Assembly: GCA_021205375.1 (NCBI GenBank) | Contig: JAJPXR010000118.1 | Location: 17,223 to 24,826, forward strand | DNA: 7,604 nucleotides | Origin: Clostridiales bacterium | GTDB lineage: Bacteria; Bacillota; Clostridia; Oscillospirales; Oscillospiraceae | Direction of reading: 5' to 3' | In this document: positions 1 to 6,055 of the stretch, in pieces | Numbering within the stretch: position 1 is the first letter of the stretch | How the letters are laid out: each line of letters opens with the position of its first letter | Notes under the pieces: model-generated | What the model saw: only the letters and a program-made list of their open reading frames with translations | Database searches by the model: none | What the model was told of the DNA's origin: nothing | Made by a program: the position numbers and the translations under genes

Positions 1-1
1 A

Positions 2-34
2 TTACCCCTGTGCTTTCATGGTGTTTTCTCCTTA
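2..34 (-). other. Shine-Dalgarno plus ATG opening a five-codon frame
   Basis: On the minus strand a strong Shine-Dalgarno core, AAGGAG (28-33), lies 8 nt before an ATG at 17-19. The frame reads Met-Lys-Ala-Gln-Gly and then meets TAA at 2-4. The initiation signal is as good as those of tsf and rpsB, but the product would be only five residues. It could be a tiny leader peptide, the real start region of a gene whose usable start lies just past the left edge, or chance. In many bacteria pyrH and frr follow tsf, so a gene in the same direction is plausible here, but nothing in the window identifies it. Confidence 0.25.
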
Positions 35-87
35 GTTTGTGGGTTTGATGCGCTTTCGATTCAGGGTTAGCAATAACACTACAAGGC

Positions 88-353
88 AAACCCCTCCGTC
101 GCGGCTTACGCCGCGCCACCTCCCCTTTCAGGGGAGGCAAGGGGGAGAGTGCTTGCTTTTTGCTTTTCGTTTTTTCTCAAACAGAGTGAATTTAGGAACG
201 AAATTAATCCAATTAGGAAAACTATCCCCTCAACAAACACCCTTCCGCAACCGACCACCCCTCTCGTCTCCGCCGTCAAGCGGCACTTCCGCTTCGCTCC
301 CTGCCCTGAAAGGGGAGGAGGGCCGCCGCCTTTAGGCGGTGGCGGAGGGGTTT
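88..353. repeat. MITE/REP-like palindromic intergenic element
   Basis: The left end (88-100) and the reverse complement of the right end (341-353) match at 12 of 13 bases, beginning AAACCCCTCCG. Inside each end comes a GC-rich hairpin with a TTAC or TAAA loop (stem 100-105/110-115 on the left, and the GGCGG-type stem around 323-342 on the right). Each end then has an identical 15-base block, CCTCCCCTTTCAGGG (119-133, and inverted at 304-318). On the left this block folds as an 8-bp stem with a TTC loop (119-126/130-137). The ends are therefore inverted copies of one roughly 50-nt module around an AT-rich core (about 147-255). No open frame in it looks protein-like, and I see no clear target-site duplication. 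Such elements are typical dispersed non-coding repeats, but copy number cannot be judged from one window. It lies outside the tsf transcript, beyond the terminator. Confidence 0.6.
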
Positions 354-360
354 CTATCAC

Positions 361-396
361 AAAAAAGCGCCTGCCCCGTTTTCAGGGACAGGCGCT
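361..396 (-). terminator. Intrinsic terminator of the rpsB-tsf transcript
   Basis: An 8-bp stem, AGCGCCTG (366-373) with its complement (389-396), is followed by one C/A mismatch and three more G-C pairs (375-377/385-387) closing a 7-nt loop. On the minus strand the stem runs straight into six T residues (361-366). It begins 31 nt after the tsf stop codon. This is a classical rho-independent terminator. On the plus strand a T5 run follows after GAAA, so weak activity in the other direction is possible. Confidence 0.9.
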
Positions 397-427
397 GAAA
401 TTTTTGTGTGGAACGGTGGGTTCCTGA

Positions 428-1366
428 TTACTTGATCATAGAGGCGACTTCGTCGGCGAAGTTCTCCTCTTTCTTCTCGATGCCCTCGCCGGTGACGAAG
501 CGGGTGAACTTGACGACCTGGATCTTGCCGCCCAACTGCTTGGCGACGGCCTTGACGTGCTGCTCCACGGTGGTCTTGTTCTCCTTGACGTACTGCTGGT
601 TCAGCAGGCAGACCTCGGCGTAGAAGTTGTTCATACGGCCCTTGACCTTGTTCTCGGCGATCATCTTGCGCTTGGCTTCGGGGATCTTGGTGTTGTCCTT
701 GCCCTCTTCGATGGCCTTGGCCAACTGGACGGCCTTCTCCTTCTCCACTTCCTCGGCGGGGATCTCGTCGGAGGAGACGTAGGAGGGGCTCATAGCGGCG
801 ATCTGCATGGCCAAGTCCTTGCCCAGCTCAGCGACAGCGGCGGTGTCCTCGATGCCCTCGGCCTTCAGGTTGACCAGCACGCCGATCTTGCCGCCCATGT
901 GGACATAGGCCACGTTGACGCCATCGGCGTCATAACGGACGAAGCGGCGGATCTGGATGTTCTCGCCGATGGAGAGGACACGGTCAGCGGTGACGGCGTC
1001 CACGGAGCGGTCCTCGCCGGGATAGTTGGCGGCTTTCAGGGCCTCCACGTCGGCGGGGTTCTCAGCAGCCACGACGGTAGCCACATCGTCCACAAAAGCC
1101 TGGAAGGTGGCGTTCTTGGAGACAAAGTCGGTCTGGGAGTTGACCTCGATGATGACGCCCACGCCGTCGATGACATACGCCTTGGAAACGCCCTCAGAGG
1201 CGACCTTGGAAGCCTTCTTGGCCTGAGCAGCCAGGCCCTTTTCCCGCAGCCAGTCAACGGCCTTGTCCATGTCGCCGTCGCAGGCGACCAGGGCCTCTTT
1301 GCACTTCATCATGCCCACGCCGGTCATTTCCCGGAGCTCTTTTACAGTCTTAGCGGAAATTGCCAT
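428..1366 (-). CDS. tsf: Translation elongation factor EF-Ts
   Basis: EF-Ts is the cytoplasmic nucleotide exchange factor that releases GDP from EF-Tu so that EF-Tu can bind GTP and aminoacyl-tRNA again. The protein has 312 residues, somewhat longer than the E. coli and B. subtilis forms (about 283-293). The N-terminal UBA-like domain (about 1-55) carries TGVGMMKCKEAL at 15-26. The core holds TDFVSKN at 79-85, where Asp80 and Phe81 correspond to the pair that enters the EF-Tu magnesium site. Further family segments are SIGENIQIRR (132-141) and HMGGKIGVLV (156-165), and the C-terminal FVTGEGIEKKEENFADEV (290-307) closes the family pattern. The stretch LAMQIAAM (185-192) has Gln188 where E. coli has a His, which I believe is common in Clostridia. 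The start is fixed by AGGAGG at 1375-1380, 8 nt before the ATG. It is cotranscribed with rpsB across a 71-nt spacer and is followed by a strong terminator. Confidence 0.98.
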   Translation of the reverse strand: MAISAKTVKELREMTGVGMMKCKEALVACDGDMDKAVDWLREKGLAAQAKKASKVASEGVSKAYVIDGVGVIIEVNSQTDFVSKNATFQAFVDDVATVVAAENPADVEALKAANYPGEDRSVDAVTADRVLSIGENIQIRRFVRYDADGVNVAYVHMGGKIGVLVNLKAEGIEDTAAVAELGKDLAMQIAAMSPSYVSSDEIPAEEVEKEKAVQLAKAIEEGKDNTKIPEAKRKMIAENKVKGRMNNFYAEVCLLNQQYVKENKTTVEQHVKAVAKQLGGKIQVVKFTRFVTGEGIEKKEENFADEVASMIK

Positions 1367-1395
1367 TGTTATAACCTCCTGTATCGGTTCCTAAG

Positions 1396-1420
1396 ATGCC
1401 CGCCCGTTTCAGGCGGGCAT
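1396..1420 (-). promoter_or_regulatory. Perfect 9-bp hairpin between rpsB and tsf
   Basis: ATGCCCGCC (1396-1404) pairs perfectly with GGCGGGCAT (1412-1420) around a 7-nt loop, within the 71-nt rpsB-tsf spacer. On the minus strand it starts 17 nt after the rpsB stop. No T run follows it; the next bases are CTTAGGAACC and then the tsf ribosome binding site. It is therefore unlikely to be a full terminator. A partial attenuator, a pause or an RNA-processing and 3'-end stabilising hairpin that sets the rpsB:tsf ratio fits better. That role is inferred; the structure itself is plainly visible. Confidence 0.6.
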
Positions 1421-1437
1421 GGAAATTGCTACCTCTA

Positions 1438-2139
1438 TTAAGCCTCGACGGTCTCTTCGCCCTGCTTGCCCTCGATGATGGCGTTGGCCATGATGCCGGA
1501 GATCAGGCGAATGGCGCGGATGGCGTCGTCGTTGCCGGGGATGACATAATCGACCTCGTCGGGATCGCAGTTGGTGTCCACGATGGCGACCACGGGGATG
1601 CCCAGCTTGCGGGCCTCAGCGATGGCGTTGTGCTCCTTGCGGGGGTCCACCACGAAGATGGCGCCGGGCAGGGTGTTCATGTCCTTCACGCCGCCCAAGT
1701 ACTTCTCCAGCTTCTCCTGCTCGTGGAGCAGCTTGATGACTTCCTTCTTGGGGAGCATGTCGAAGGTGCCGTCCTCCTGCATCTTCTTGAGCTGGTTCAT
1801 GCGGTCCACGCGGCCACGCATGGTCTTGAAGTTGGTCAGCATACCGCCCAGCCAGCGGCTGTTCACATAGAACATGGAGCAGCGGGTGGCCTCTTCCTTG
1901 ATGGCTTCCTGGGCCTGCTTCTTGGTGCCCACGAAGAGCAGGCTCTTGCCCTCCGCGCCCAGGCCCTTGACGAAGTTATACGCCTCGTCCAGCTTCTTGA
2001 CGGTTTTTTGCAGGTCGATGATATAGATGCCGTTGCGCTCGGTGTAGATATAAGCGGCCATCTTGGGGTTCCACCGACGGGTCTGGTGGCCGAAGTGAAC
2101 GCCGGCCTCCAGGAGCTGTTTCATAGATACGACTGCCAT
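1438..2139 (-). CDS. rpsB: 30S ribosomal protein S2
   Basis: S2 is a late-assembling protein of the small ribosomal subunit, located between its head and body. The chosen product has 233 residues, near the usual 230-250. The N-terminal segment MKQLLEAGVHFGHQTRRWNPKM (6-27), the first signature region YVNSRWLGGMLTN (91-103) and the second, PGAIFVVDPRKEHNAIAEA (158-176), are all intact. A charged helical hairpin lies at about 105-145. An in-frame ATG 57 nt upstream exists, but the resulting 19-residue extension (MDAGDEPGGG...) is unlike S2 and would start inside the leader. The ATG at 2137-2139 has AAGGAGG at 2149-2155, 9 nt away, so it is preferred. It is the first gene of the rpsB-tsf operon, with its own promoter upstream. 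In E. coli S2 represses its own operon; whether that applies here is unknown. Confidence 0.98.
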   Translation of the reverse strand: MAVVSMKQLLEAGVHFGHQTRRWNPKMAAYIYTERNGIYIIDLQKTVKKLDEAYNFVKGLGAEGKSLLFVGTKKQAQEAIKEEATRCSMFYVNSRWLGGMLTNFKTMRGRVDRMNQLKKMQEDGTFDMLPKKEVIKLLHEQEKLEKYLGGVKDMNTLPGAIFVVDPRKEHNAIAEARKLGIPVVAIVDTNCDPDEVDYVIPGNDDAIRAIRLISGIMANAIIEGKQGEETVEA

Positions 2140-2211
2140 GGATAAATTCCTCCTTGTTTTGTTGTTACCTCCACCCGGTTCATCTCCCGCGTCCACCGCC
2201 CCTTTGAGACG

Positions 2212-2240
2212 GCACAGGGCGCAGAATCCCCCTGGTGTGC
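2212..2240 (-). promoter_or_regulatory. Hairpin in the rpsB 5' leader
   Basis: Within the roughly 110-nt leader expected from the upstream promoter, GCAC and AGGG (minus strand) pair with CCCT and GTGC. In plus coordinates this is 2212-2215 with 2237-2240 and 2216-2219 with 2230-2233, with a 3-nt bulge (2234-2236) and a 10-nt loop. The rest of the leader down to the ribosome binding site is purine-rich and looks less structured. It could be the target of S2 autoregulation or simply a 5' stabilising hairpin. I cannot match it to a named leader family by eye. Confidence 0.35.
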
Positions 2241-2255
2241 GTAATCACGGTTGCT

Positions 2256-2284
2256 ATCATACAACATTTTTCCAACGAACGCAA
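2256..2284 (-). promoter_or_regulatory. Sigma-A type promoter of rpsB-tsf
   Basis: On the minus strand the -35 box is TTGCGT (2279-2284), the spacer is exactly 17 nt, and the -10 box is TATGAT (2256-2261). Transcription should begin near 2249, giving a leader of about 110 nt before the rpsB ATG. Runs of A lie just upstream (A5 at 2289-2293 and A7 at 2309-2315), in positions that could act as an UP element for a strong ribosomal-protein promoter. The rest of the 337-nt pheA-rpsB spacer holds the aro terminator (2408-2444) and AT-rich DNA with no gene that I can support. Confidence 0.8.
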
Positions 2285-2407
2285 GTGGTTTTTGGCGGTT
2301 TTCAGAAATTTTTTTGTCGGGTATTTCTTTGCAGCGGCCTTGTCTGTCATTGCAGCCGGAAAACACAGAAAATTTTTCTGGTCATCTCGTTTCTTCCTTT
2401 ATGTGCT

Positions 2408-2444
2408 AAAACCCCCTCCACCATGCGAAGCGTGGCGGAGGGGG
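2408..2444 (-). terminator. Probable terminator of the aro operon after pheA
   Basis: CCCCCTCC (2412-2419) pairs with GGAGGGGG (2437-2444). After one A/C mismatch, CCATGC (2421-2426) pairs with GCGTGG (2430-2435), including a T-G wobble, around a GAA loop. The inner GCGAAGC is a known very stable mini-hairpin. On the minus strand the stem is followed by TTTTA, a short but usable T run, and the hairpin begins 32 nt after the pheA stop. The plus-strand side has no T run, so it should act only on the aro transcript. The weak T tract is the main doubt. Confidence 0.7.
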
Positions 2445-2476
2445 CAGGGCTGATTGAAAAGGCAAACCAGTATGGT

Positions 2477-3640
2477 TTAATCCGCGCTCTTTTCGTAGTT
2501 GCCGAGGATATGGAAGCTCAGCGTCTCGTCGATGAGCTGGTGAATCACCGCGTCCATCCCCTCGTTGTGGAGGTTTCCGGCGAAGTCCGCGAAGAAGTTG
2601 TACTCCCAGCTTCTGCCCGGAATGGGGCGGGACTCCAGCTTCAGCAGGTTCAGGCCGTTGGCGGCGAACACCGACAAAATCCGGTGCAGGCTGCCCTCCG
2701 TGTGGGGAACGGTGAAAATGACGCTGATCTTGTCCGCCTTCTGGCTGATGCGGGGCTTTTCCGCCACCACCACAAAGCGGGTGTAGTTGTTGGAGTTGTA
2801 GTTGATCTTCTCCGCCAGGATGTCCAGCCCGTAGAGCTTGGCCGCCCGGCGGCTGGCGATGGCGGCGCGGGAGGGGTCCTTCAGCTTTGCCACCATCTTG
2901 GCGGAGGCGGCGGTGTTGGCCTCCACGTTCTGGTTCCACTGGGGGAAGGTGTTCAAAAACTCCCGGCACTGGGAGAAGCCCTGCTCGTGGGAGTACACAT
3001 CAGTGATGCTGCCCAGGCTGGAACCGGGGACCCCCATCAGGCAGTGCTCCACCCGCACGGTGGTCTCGCCCACGATGGAGCAGCCATATTTGCCCAGCAG
3101 GTCATAGACATCGTTGATGGAGCCGGTGGAGCTGTTCTCGATGGGCAACACGCCGTAACCGCCCAGTCCCTCCCGGATGGCCACGAACACGCCCTCGAAG
3201 CTCCGGGCCGGGGTGCGGTCACAGTCCTCACCAAAGAGCTGGATGGTGGCCTCTTCGCCGTAGGCCCCCGGCTGGCCCTGGTAGATGATGCGGTCCGACT
3301 CCGGGAACCAGTTGCCGCTGTTCATGGCCTCCTGATACTCGCTGTAGGCCCGCTCCTTGGCAGGGCTCCAGGCGTTGATGAGCTTGGTCTGGATCATGCG
3401 GCTCTGGGCCATGATTTGCTCAAACAGGGCGATGACGTAGGGTTTCATCTCCGGGTCGCTGACCAAGTCGGTCTTGCTCCGCAGCACCTCAGTCTCCCGC
3501 CCGGAGTCCAGGATGGGCATTTGAGTGCGCAGCTTGTACAGCCCCACCTGGCGGCAGCAGTCCATCCGCTCCTCATAAAGGGCTACGATTTGACGGTCGA
3601 TTTCGTCGATTTTGCCCCGCAGTTCGTCTAATTCAGTCAT
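2477..3640 (-). CDS. pheA: Bifunctional chorismate mutase / prephenate dehydratase (P-protein)
   Basis: This enzyme turns chorismate into prephenate and then into phenylpyruvate, the precursor of phenylalanine. The 387 residues form three domains. The AroQ-type mutase (about 1-90) has Arg8, Arg25, Lys36, Asp45, Arg48, Glu49, Ser80 and Gln84 lining up with the E. coli active-site residues. The dehydratase (about 117-292) shows GQPGAYGE (122-129), PIENSSTGS (166-174), SHEQ (217-220) and the catalytic TRF (287-289). A C-terminal ACT domain (about 304-382) has GSL at 316-318 in place of the usual GAL and an intact ESRP (336-339), the motif tied to phenylalanine feedback binding. Allosteric inhibition by phenylalanine is therefore expected. 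The start matches the mutase N terminus. The ribosome binding site is weak: a purine-rich AAGAGA lies close to the ATG, while AAAGGA is about 14 nt away, so translation may depend on coupling with aroC, 32 nt upstream. It is the last gene of the aro operon. Confidence 0.97.
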   Translation of the reverse strand: MTELDELRGKIDEIDRQIVALYEERMDCCRQVGLYKLRTQMPILDSGRETEVLRSKTDLVSDPEMKPYVIALFEQIMAQSRMIQTKLINAWSPAKERAYSEYQEAMNSGNWFPESDRIIYQGQPGAYGEEATIQLFGEDCDRTPARSFEGVFVAIREGLGGYGVLPIENSSTGSINDVYDLLGKYGCSIVGETTVRVEHCLMGVPGSSLGSITDVYSHEQGFSQCREFLNTFPQWNQNVEANTAASAKMVAKLKDPSRAAIASRRAAKLYGLDILAEKINYNSNNYTRFVVVAEKPRISQKADKISVIFTVPHTEGSLHRILSVFAANGLNLLKLESRPIPGRSWEYNFFADFAGNLHNEGMDAVIHQLIDETLSFHILGNYEKSAD

Positions 3641-3672
3641 TTTCTCTTACCGATTCCTTTCCCTGTATGCAA

Positions 3673-4734
3673 TCAGATGCCCAGCAGCTCGCAGGTAGCC
3701 AGCGCCGCCGCCGCCTCGATGACCGGCACCGCCCGGTGGACCACACAGGGGTCGTGCCGCCCCTCGATGCGGAGCTTGGCGTTCTGCATGGTGTCCAGGT
3801 TCACCGTGTCCTGCTCCTTGGCAATGGAGGGGGTAGGCCGGACGGCCACCGTGAAGGTGACGGGCATCCCGTTGGTAATGCCGCCGTTGACGCCGCCGTT
3901 GTAGTTGGTGCGGGTGCGCACGTCGCCGCCCCGCATATAGAGGGGGTCGTTCATCTGGCTGCCCCGCAGCCCGGCACAGCCGTAGCCCACGCCGAAGGCC
4001 ACGCCCTTCACCGCCGGGACCGCAAAGAGCTGCTGCGCGAAGATTCCCTCCACGTTTTCGCCGTAGTCCGGCGCGCCCAGTCCGGCGGGCAGACCCAGCA
4101 CGGCGCACTCGATGACGCCGCCCACCGAGTCGCAGTCGTTCTTGGCGGCAAGAATGGCCTCCTGCATTTTCTGGCCCTGCTCGTCCACCAGAACGGGAAA
4201 GTCCTTGTGGGCCACGGTGTAAAACAGGTTGCCGGAGAGGGGGTATGCCTCGCTGTCGAAGGCCGCGTCCTCAATGCCCGCCACCTGCTGGATGTGTGCG
4301 CCCACCTTGACGCCCTCCTGGGCCAAAATCTGCTTGGCGACTGCCCCGGCGAACACCAGGGGAGCCGTCAGCCGGGCGGAAAAGTGTCCGCCGCCCCGGT
4401 AGTCGTTGTAACCCTGGTAGCGCATGAAGCCGGAGTAATCGGCGTGACCGGGCCGGGCCAGGTCCTTAGTCTTGGCGTAGTCCTTGCTGCGGGTGTCGGT
4501 GTTGCGGATGATGGCACAGAGGGGGGTTCCCGTGGTCATGCCCTCGAACACGCCGGAGAGGATCTCCGGCACGTCCGCCTCTTTCCGGGCGGAGGAGAGG
4601 GGGCTTTTGCCGGGGGAGCGGCGGCTCATCTCAAAGGCAATTTCGTCCATATCCAGCTCGATGCCCGACGGCACACCGGACAGGGACACGCCCACGGCGA
4701 GGCCGTGGGACTCGCCAAAAATCGTGTGTTTCAT
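3673..4734 (-). CDS. aroC: Chorismate synthase
   Basis: This enzyme performs the last shikimate pathway step, removing phosphate from EPSP to give chorismate, and needs reduced FMN. The 353 residues contain GESHG (7-11), RPGHAD (94-99), RGGGHFSARLTA (113-124), NGGVNGGITNG (279-289), RPTPSI (299-304) and GRHDPCVVHRAVPV (325-338). His10 and His97 are the two expected conserved histidines. The protein begins only six residues before GESHG, a short N terminus as in B. subtilis-type enzymes. The start is firm because AAGGAG lies 8 nt before the ATG and the aroA stop is just upstream. That ribosome binding site includes the aroA TAA, which implies translational coupling. No flavin reductase gene is next to it, so reduced FMN must be supplied from elsewhere if the enzyme is monofunctional. 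Confidence 0.98.
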   Translation of the reverse strand: MKHTIFGESHGLAVGVSLSGVPSGIELDMDEIAFEMSRRSPGKSPLSSARKEADVPEILSGVFEGMTTGTPLCAIIRNTDTRSKDYAKTKDLARPGHADYSGFMRYQGYNDYRGGGHFSARLTAPLVFAGAVAKQILAQEGVKVGAHIQQVAGIEDAAFDSEAYPLSGNLFYTVAHKDFPVLVDEQGQKMQEAILAAKNDCDSVGGVIECAVLGLPAGLGAPDYGENVEGIFAQQLFAVPAVKGVAFGVGYGCAGLRGSQMNDPLYMRGGDVRTRTNYNGGVNGGITNGMPVTFTVAVRPTPSIAKEQDTVNLDTMQNAKLRIEGRHDPCVVHRAVPVIEAAAALATCELLGI

Positions 4735-4746
4735 ATCGTTCTCTCC

Positions 4747-5973
4747 TTAATCCCAGATGCTGAACTGCCCGCCCAGCCGGTAGTAATGTTCCCAAAAGCC
4801 GGGGTGAGACTTGGCGACGCTGCCCGCGTCCTGCAAAATCACCCGGTCGGTGGCGGCGCTGGCCACCATCGCCAGCATCATGGCGATGCGGTGGTCGTTG
4901 TGGCTGTTCACCACGCCGCCGTGGAGCTGTTTCACCCCGGTGATGATGAGGGAGTCGGGGGTCTGCTCCACTTTGGCCCCCAGCTTGTTCAGCTCGGTGG
5001 TGACGGTGTCCAGCCGGTCGCTCTCCTTGATGCGCAGCCGGGCGGCGTTGACGATCTTCGTCACCTGTCCGTCCCGGAGGGCCGCCCGTCCCGCCAGGGC
5101 GGGGACCAGATCGGGGCATTGCCGCACGTCGATGACCACCTCGCCGGGCTGGTCCAGCAGCGCCTCCTGCTCCACGATGATCTTGTCCCCCTGACAGGTC
5201 ATGGGGTTCATGTCGCAGATCTGGATATCGTTGCCCAGGCCGTTGGCGATGATATAAAAGGCGGCGTTGGAGTAGTCCGCGTCGATCATCACCGGCCCCT
5301 TGGCGGCCCGGTAATGCTGGTTTCCGGGGACGTGCCAGCCGGTCTCCGTCCGCTCCACCGTGACGCCAAACAGCTTTTGGGCCACGATGGTAGAGTCGAT
5401 ATACCCGGCGGATTCCAGCTCCGTGGTGAGGACGATGTCGGAATCGGCCTCCAGCAGAGGCAGGGCGAAGAGCAGCCCCGTGATGAACTGGGAGGACACG
5501 TTGCCCGCGATGCGGAAGGTGCCGGGCCGCAGCTCCCCTTCTACCTCGATTTTGCCGTTTCGCCGTTCAAAGCGGATGCCCCGCTCCTGGAAGAGATCCC
5601 GGTAGGGGCGCTGAGGCCGCTCCATCAGCCGCCCGCGCCCACTGAACACGCCGCCTCCCGCCACCACCAGGGCGATGGGGATGAGGAACCGCAGGGTGGA
5701 GCCGGATTCGCAGCAGTCCAACTCCGGCAGAGGCCGCATTTTGCCCCGGCGGGCGTTGGCCCCGGTGATGATGCCGCCGTGCTCCGCAGCCTCCGCGCCC
5801 AAGGCGCGCATACAGTTCAGGGTGGCGTGGATGTCCTGGGAGAGCTGTAGGTTCAAAATCAGGCTCTCCCCCTCGGCCAGCGCCGCGCAGATGATGGCCC
5901 GGTGGGCTTGGCTCTTGGAAGGGGGCGGCGTCACCGTCCCCTGTAGCTTGTGGGGATAAATCGCTAAATCCAT
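4747..5973 (-). CDS. aroA: EPSP synthase (3-phosphoshikimate 1-carboxyvinyltransferase)
   Basis: This enzyme joins shikimate 3-phosphate and phosphoenolpyruvate to form EPSP, shikimate step 6, and is the target of glyphosate. The 408 residues carry PSKSQAHRA (18-26, Lys20 and Arg25), ESGSTLRF (89-96), GRGRLMERP (112-120), NVSSQF (158-163), the catalytic Asp288 in CPDLVPALA, RIKESDR (314-320, Glu317 and Arg320), HNDHRIAM (358-365) and SVAKSHPGF (385-393). All expected catalytic residues are present. The phosphoenolpyruvate loop differs from E. coli NAGTAMRP: the Gly and Arg are kept, but Phe96 stands where E. coli has Pro101, and Ser92 where it has Thr97. This is a lineage-type variant rather than damage. 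The ribosome binding site AAAGGA lies about 12 nt from the ATG, slightly far. A gap of 82 nt separates it from aroB and only 12 nt from aroC. Confidence 0.98.
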   Translation of the reverse strand: MDLAIYPHKLQGTVTPPPSKSQAHRAIICAALAEGESLILNLQLSQDIHATLNCMRALGAEAAEHGGIITGANARRGKMRPLPELDCCESGSTLRFLIPIALVVAGGGVFSGRGRLMERPQRPYRDLFQERGIRFERRNGKIEVEGELRPGTFRIAGNVSSQFITGLLFALPLLEADSDIVLTTELESAGYIDSTIVAQKLFGVTVERTETGWHVPGNQHYRAAKGPVMIDADYSNAAFYIIANGLGNDIQICDMNPMTCQGDKIIVEQEALLDQPGEVVIDVRQCPDLVPALAGRAALRDGQVTKIVNAARLRIKESDRLDTVTTELNKLGAKVEQTPDSLIITGVKQLHGGVVNSHNDHRIAMMLAMVASAATDRVILQDAGSVAKSHPGFWEHYYRLGGQFSIWD

Positions 5974-5996
5974 TTTTTCTATCTGTCCTTTCCGCG

Positions 5997-6049
5997 CCGC
6001 ACCCCTTTGTGCGGGTTCGGCAGAGACGCATCCCTGCGGGAACGCCCGC
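5997..6049 (-). other. Two small hairpins in the aroB-aroA spacer
   Basis: In the 82-nt spacer, CCGCAC (5997-6002) pairs with GTGCGG (6009-6014) around a 6-nt loop, and GCGGG (6036-6040) pairs with CCCGC (6045-6049) around a 4-nt loop. Neither is followed by a T run on the minus strand, so they are not intrinsic terminators. They may pause the ribosome or polymerase, or protect the message between aroB and aroA. In GC-rich DNA, stems of 5-6 bp can also arise by chance. Confidence 0.3.
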
Positions 6050-6055
6050 CGGCGG

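Noticed and set aside
88..353. CRISPR array or phage attachment site
   Set aside because: There are only two inverted copies rather than regularly spaced direct repeats, and there is no tRNA, integrase or cas gene.
39..427. Small open frames on both strands in the left intergenic region
   Set aside because: They run through the inverted repeat and terminator, are rich in Pro, Gly and Arg from the GC-rich stems, and have no good ribosome binding site.
557..1441. Long plus-strand open frames opposite tsf, rpsB (1396-2145) and aroB (6062-7198)
   Set aside because: All are in the codon-aligned antisense register of a well-conserved gene, lack convincing starts and resemble no family.
2140..2196. 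Upstream in-frame ATG giving S2 a 19-residue extension
   Set aside because: The extension is unlike S2 and falls within the leader. The ATG at 2137-2139 has a near-perfect ribosome binding site and the normal S2 N terminus.
2138..3631. A 497-codon open frame on the plus strand opposite pheA
   Set aside because: It is codon-aligned with pheA in antisense and is explained by the same codon bias. It also runs over the rpsB promoter and the aro terminator.
3673..4734. Truncated chorismate synthase N terminus
   Set aside because: The short lead before GESHG also occurs in B. subtilis-type enzymes, and a strong ribosome binding site fixes this start.
3667..5850. A 727-codon open frame on the plus strand across aroC and aroA
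   Set aside because: Its codons are exact reverse complements of the aroC and aroA codons, which share a register. Stops there need sense TTA, CTA or TCA, all rare in GC-rich genes. The translation is low-complexity (Val, Gly, His, Asp) and the sense genes have complete catalytic motifs.
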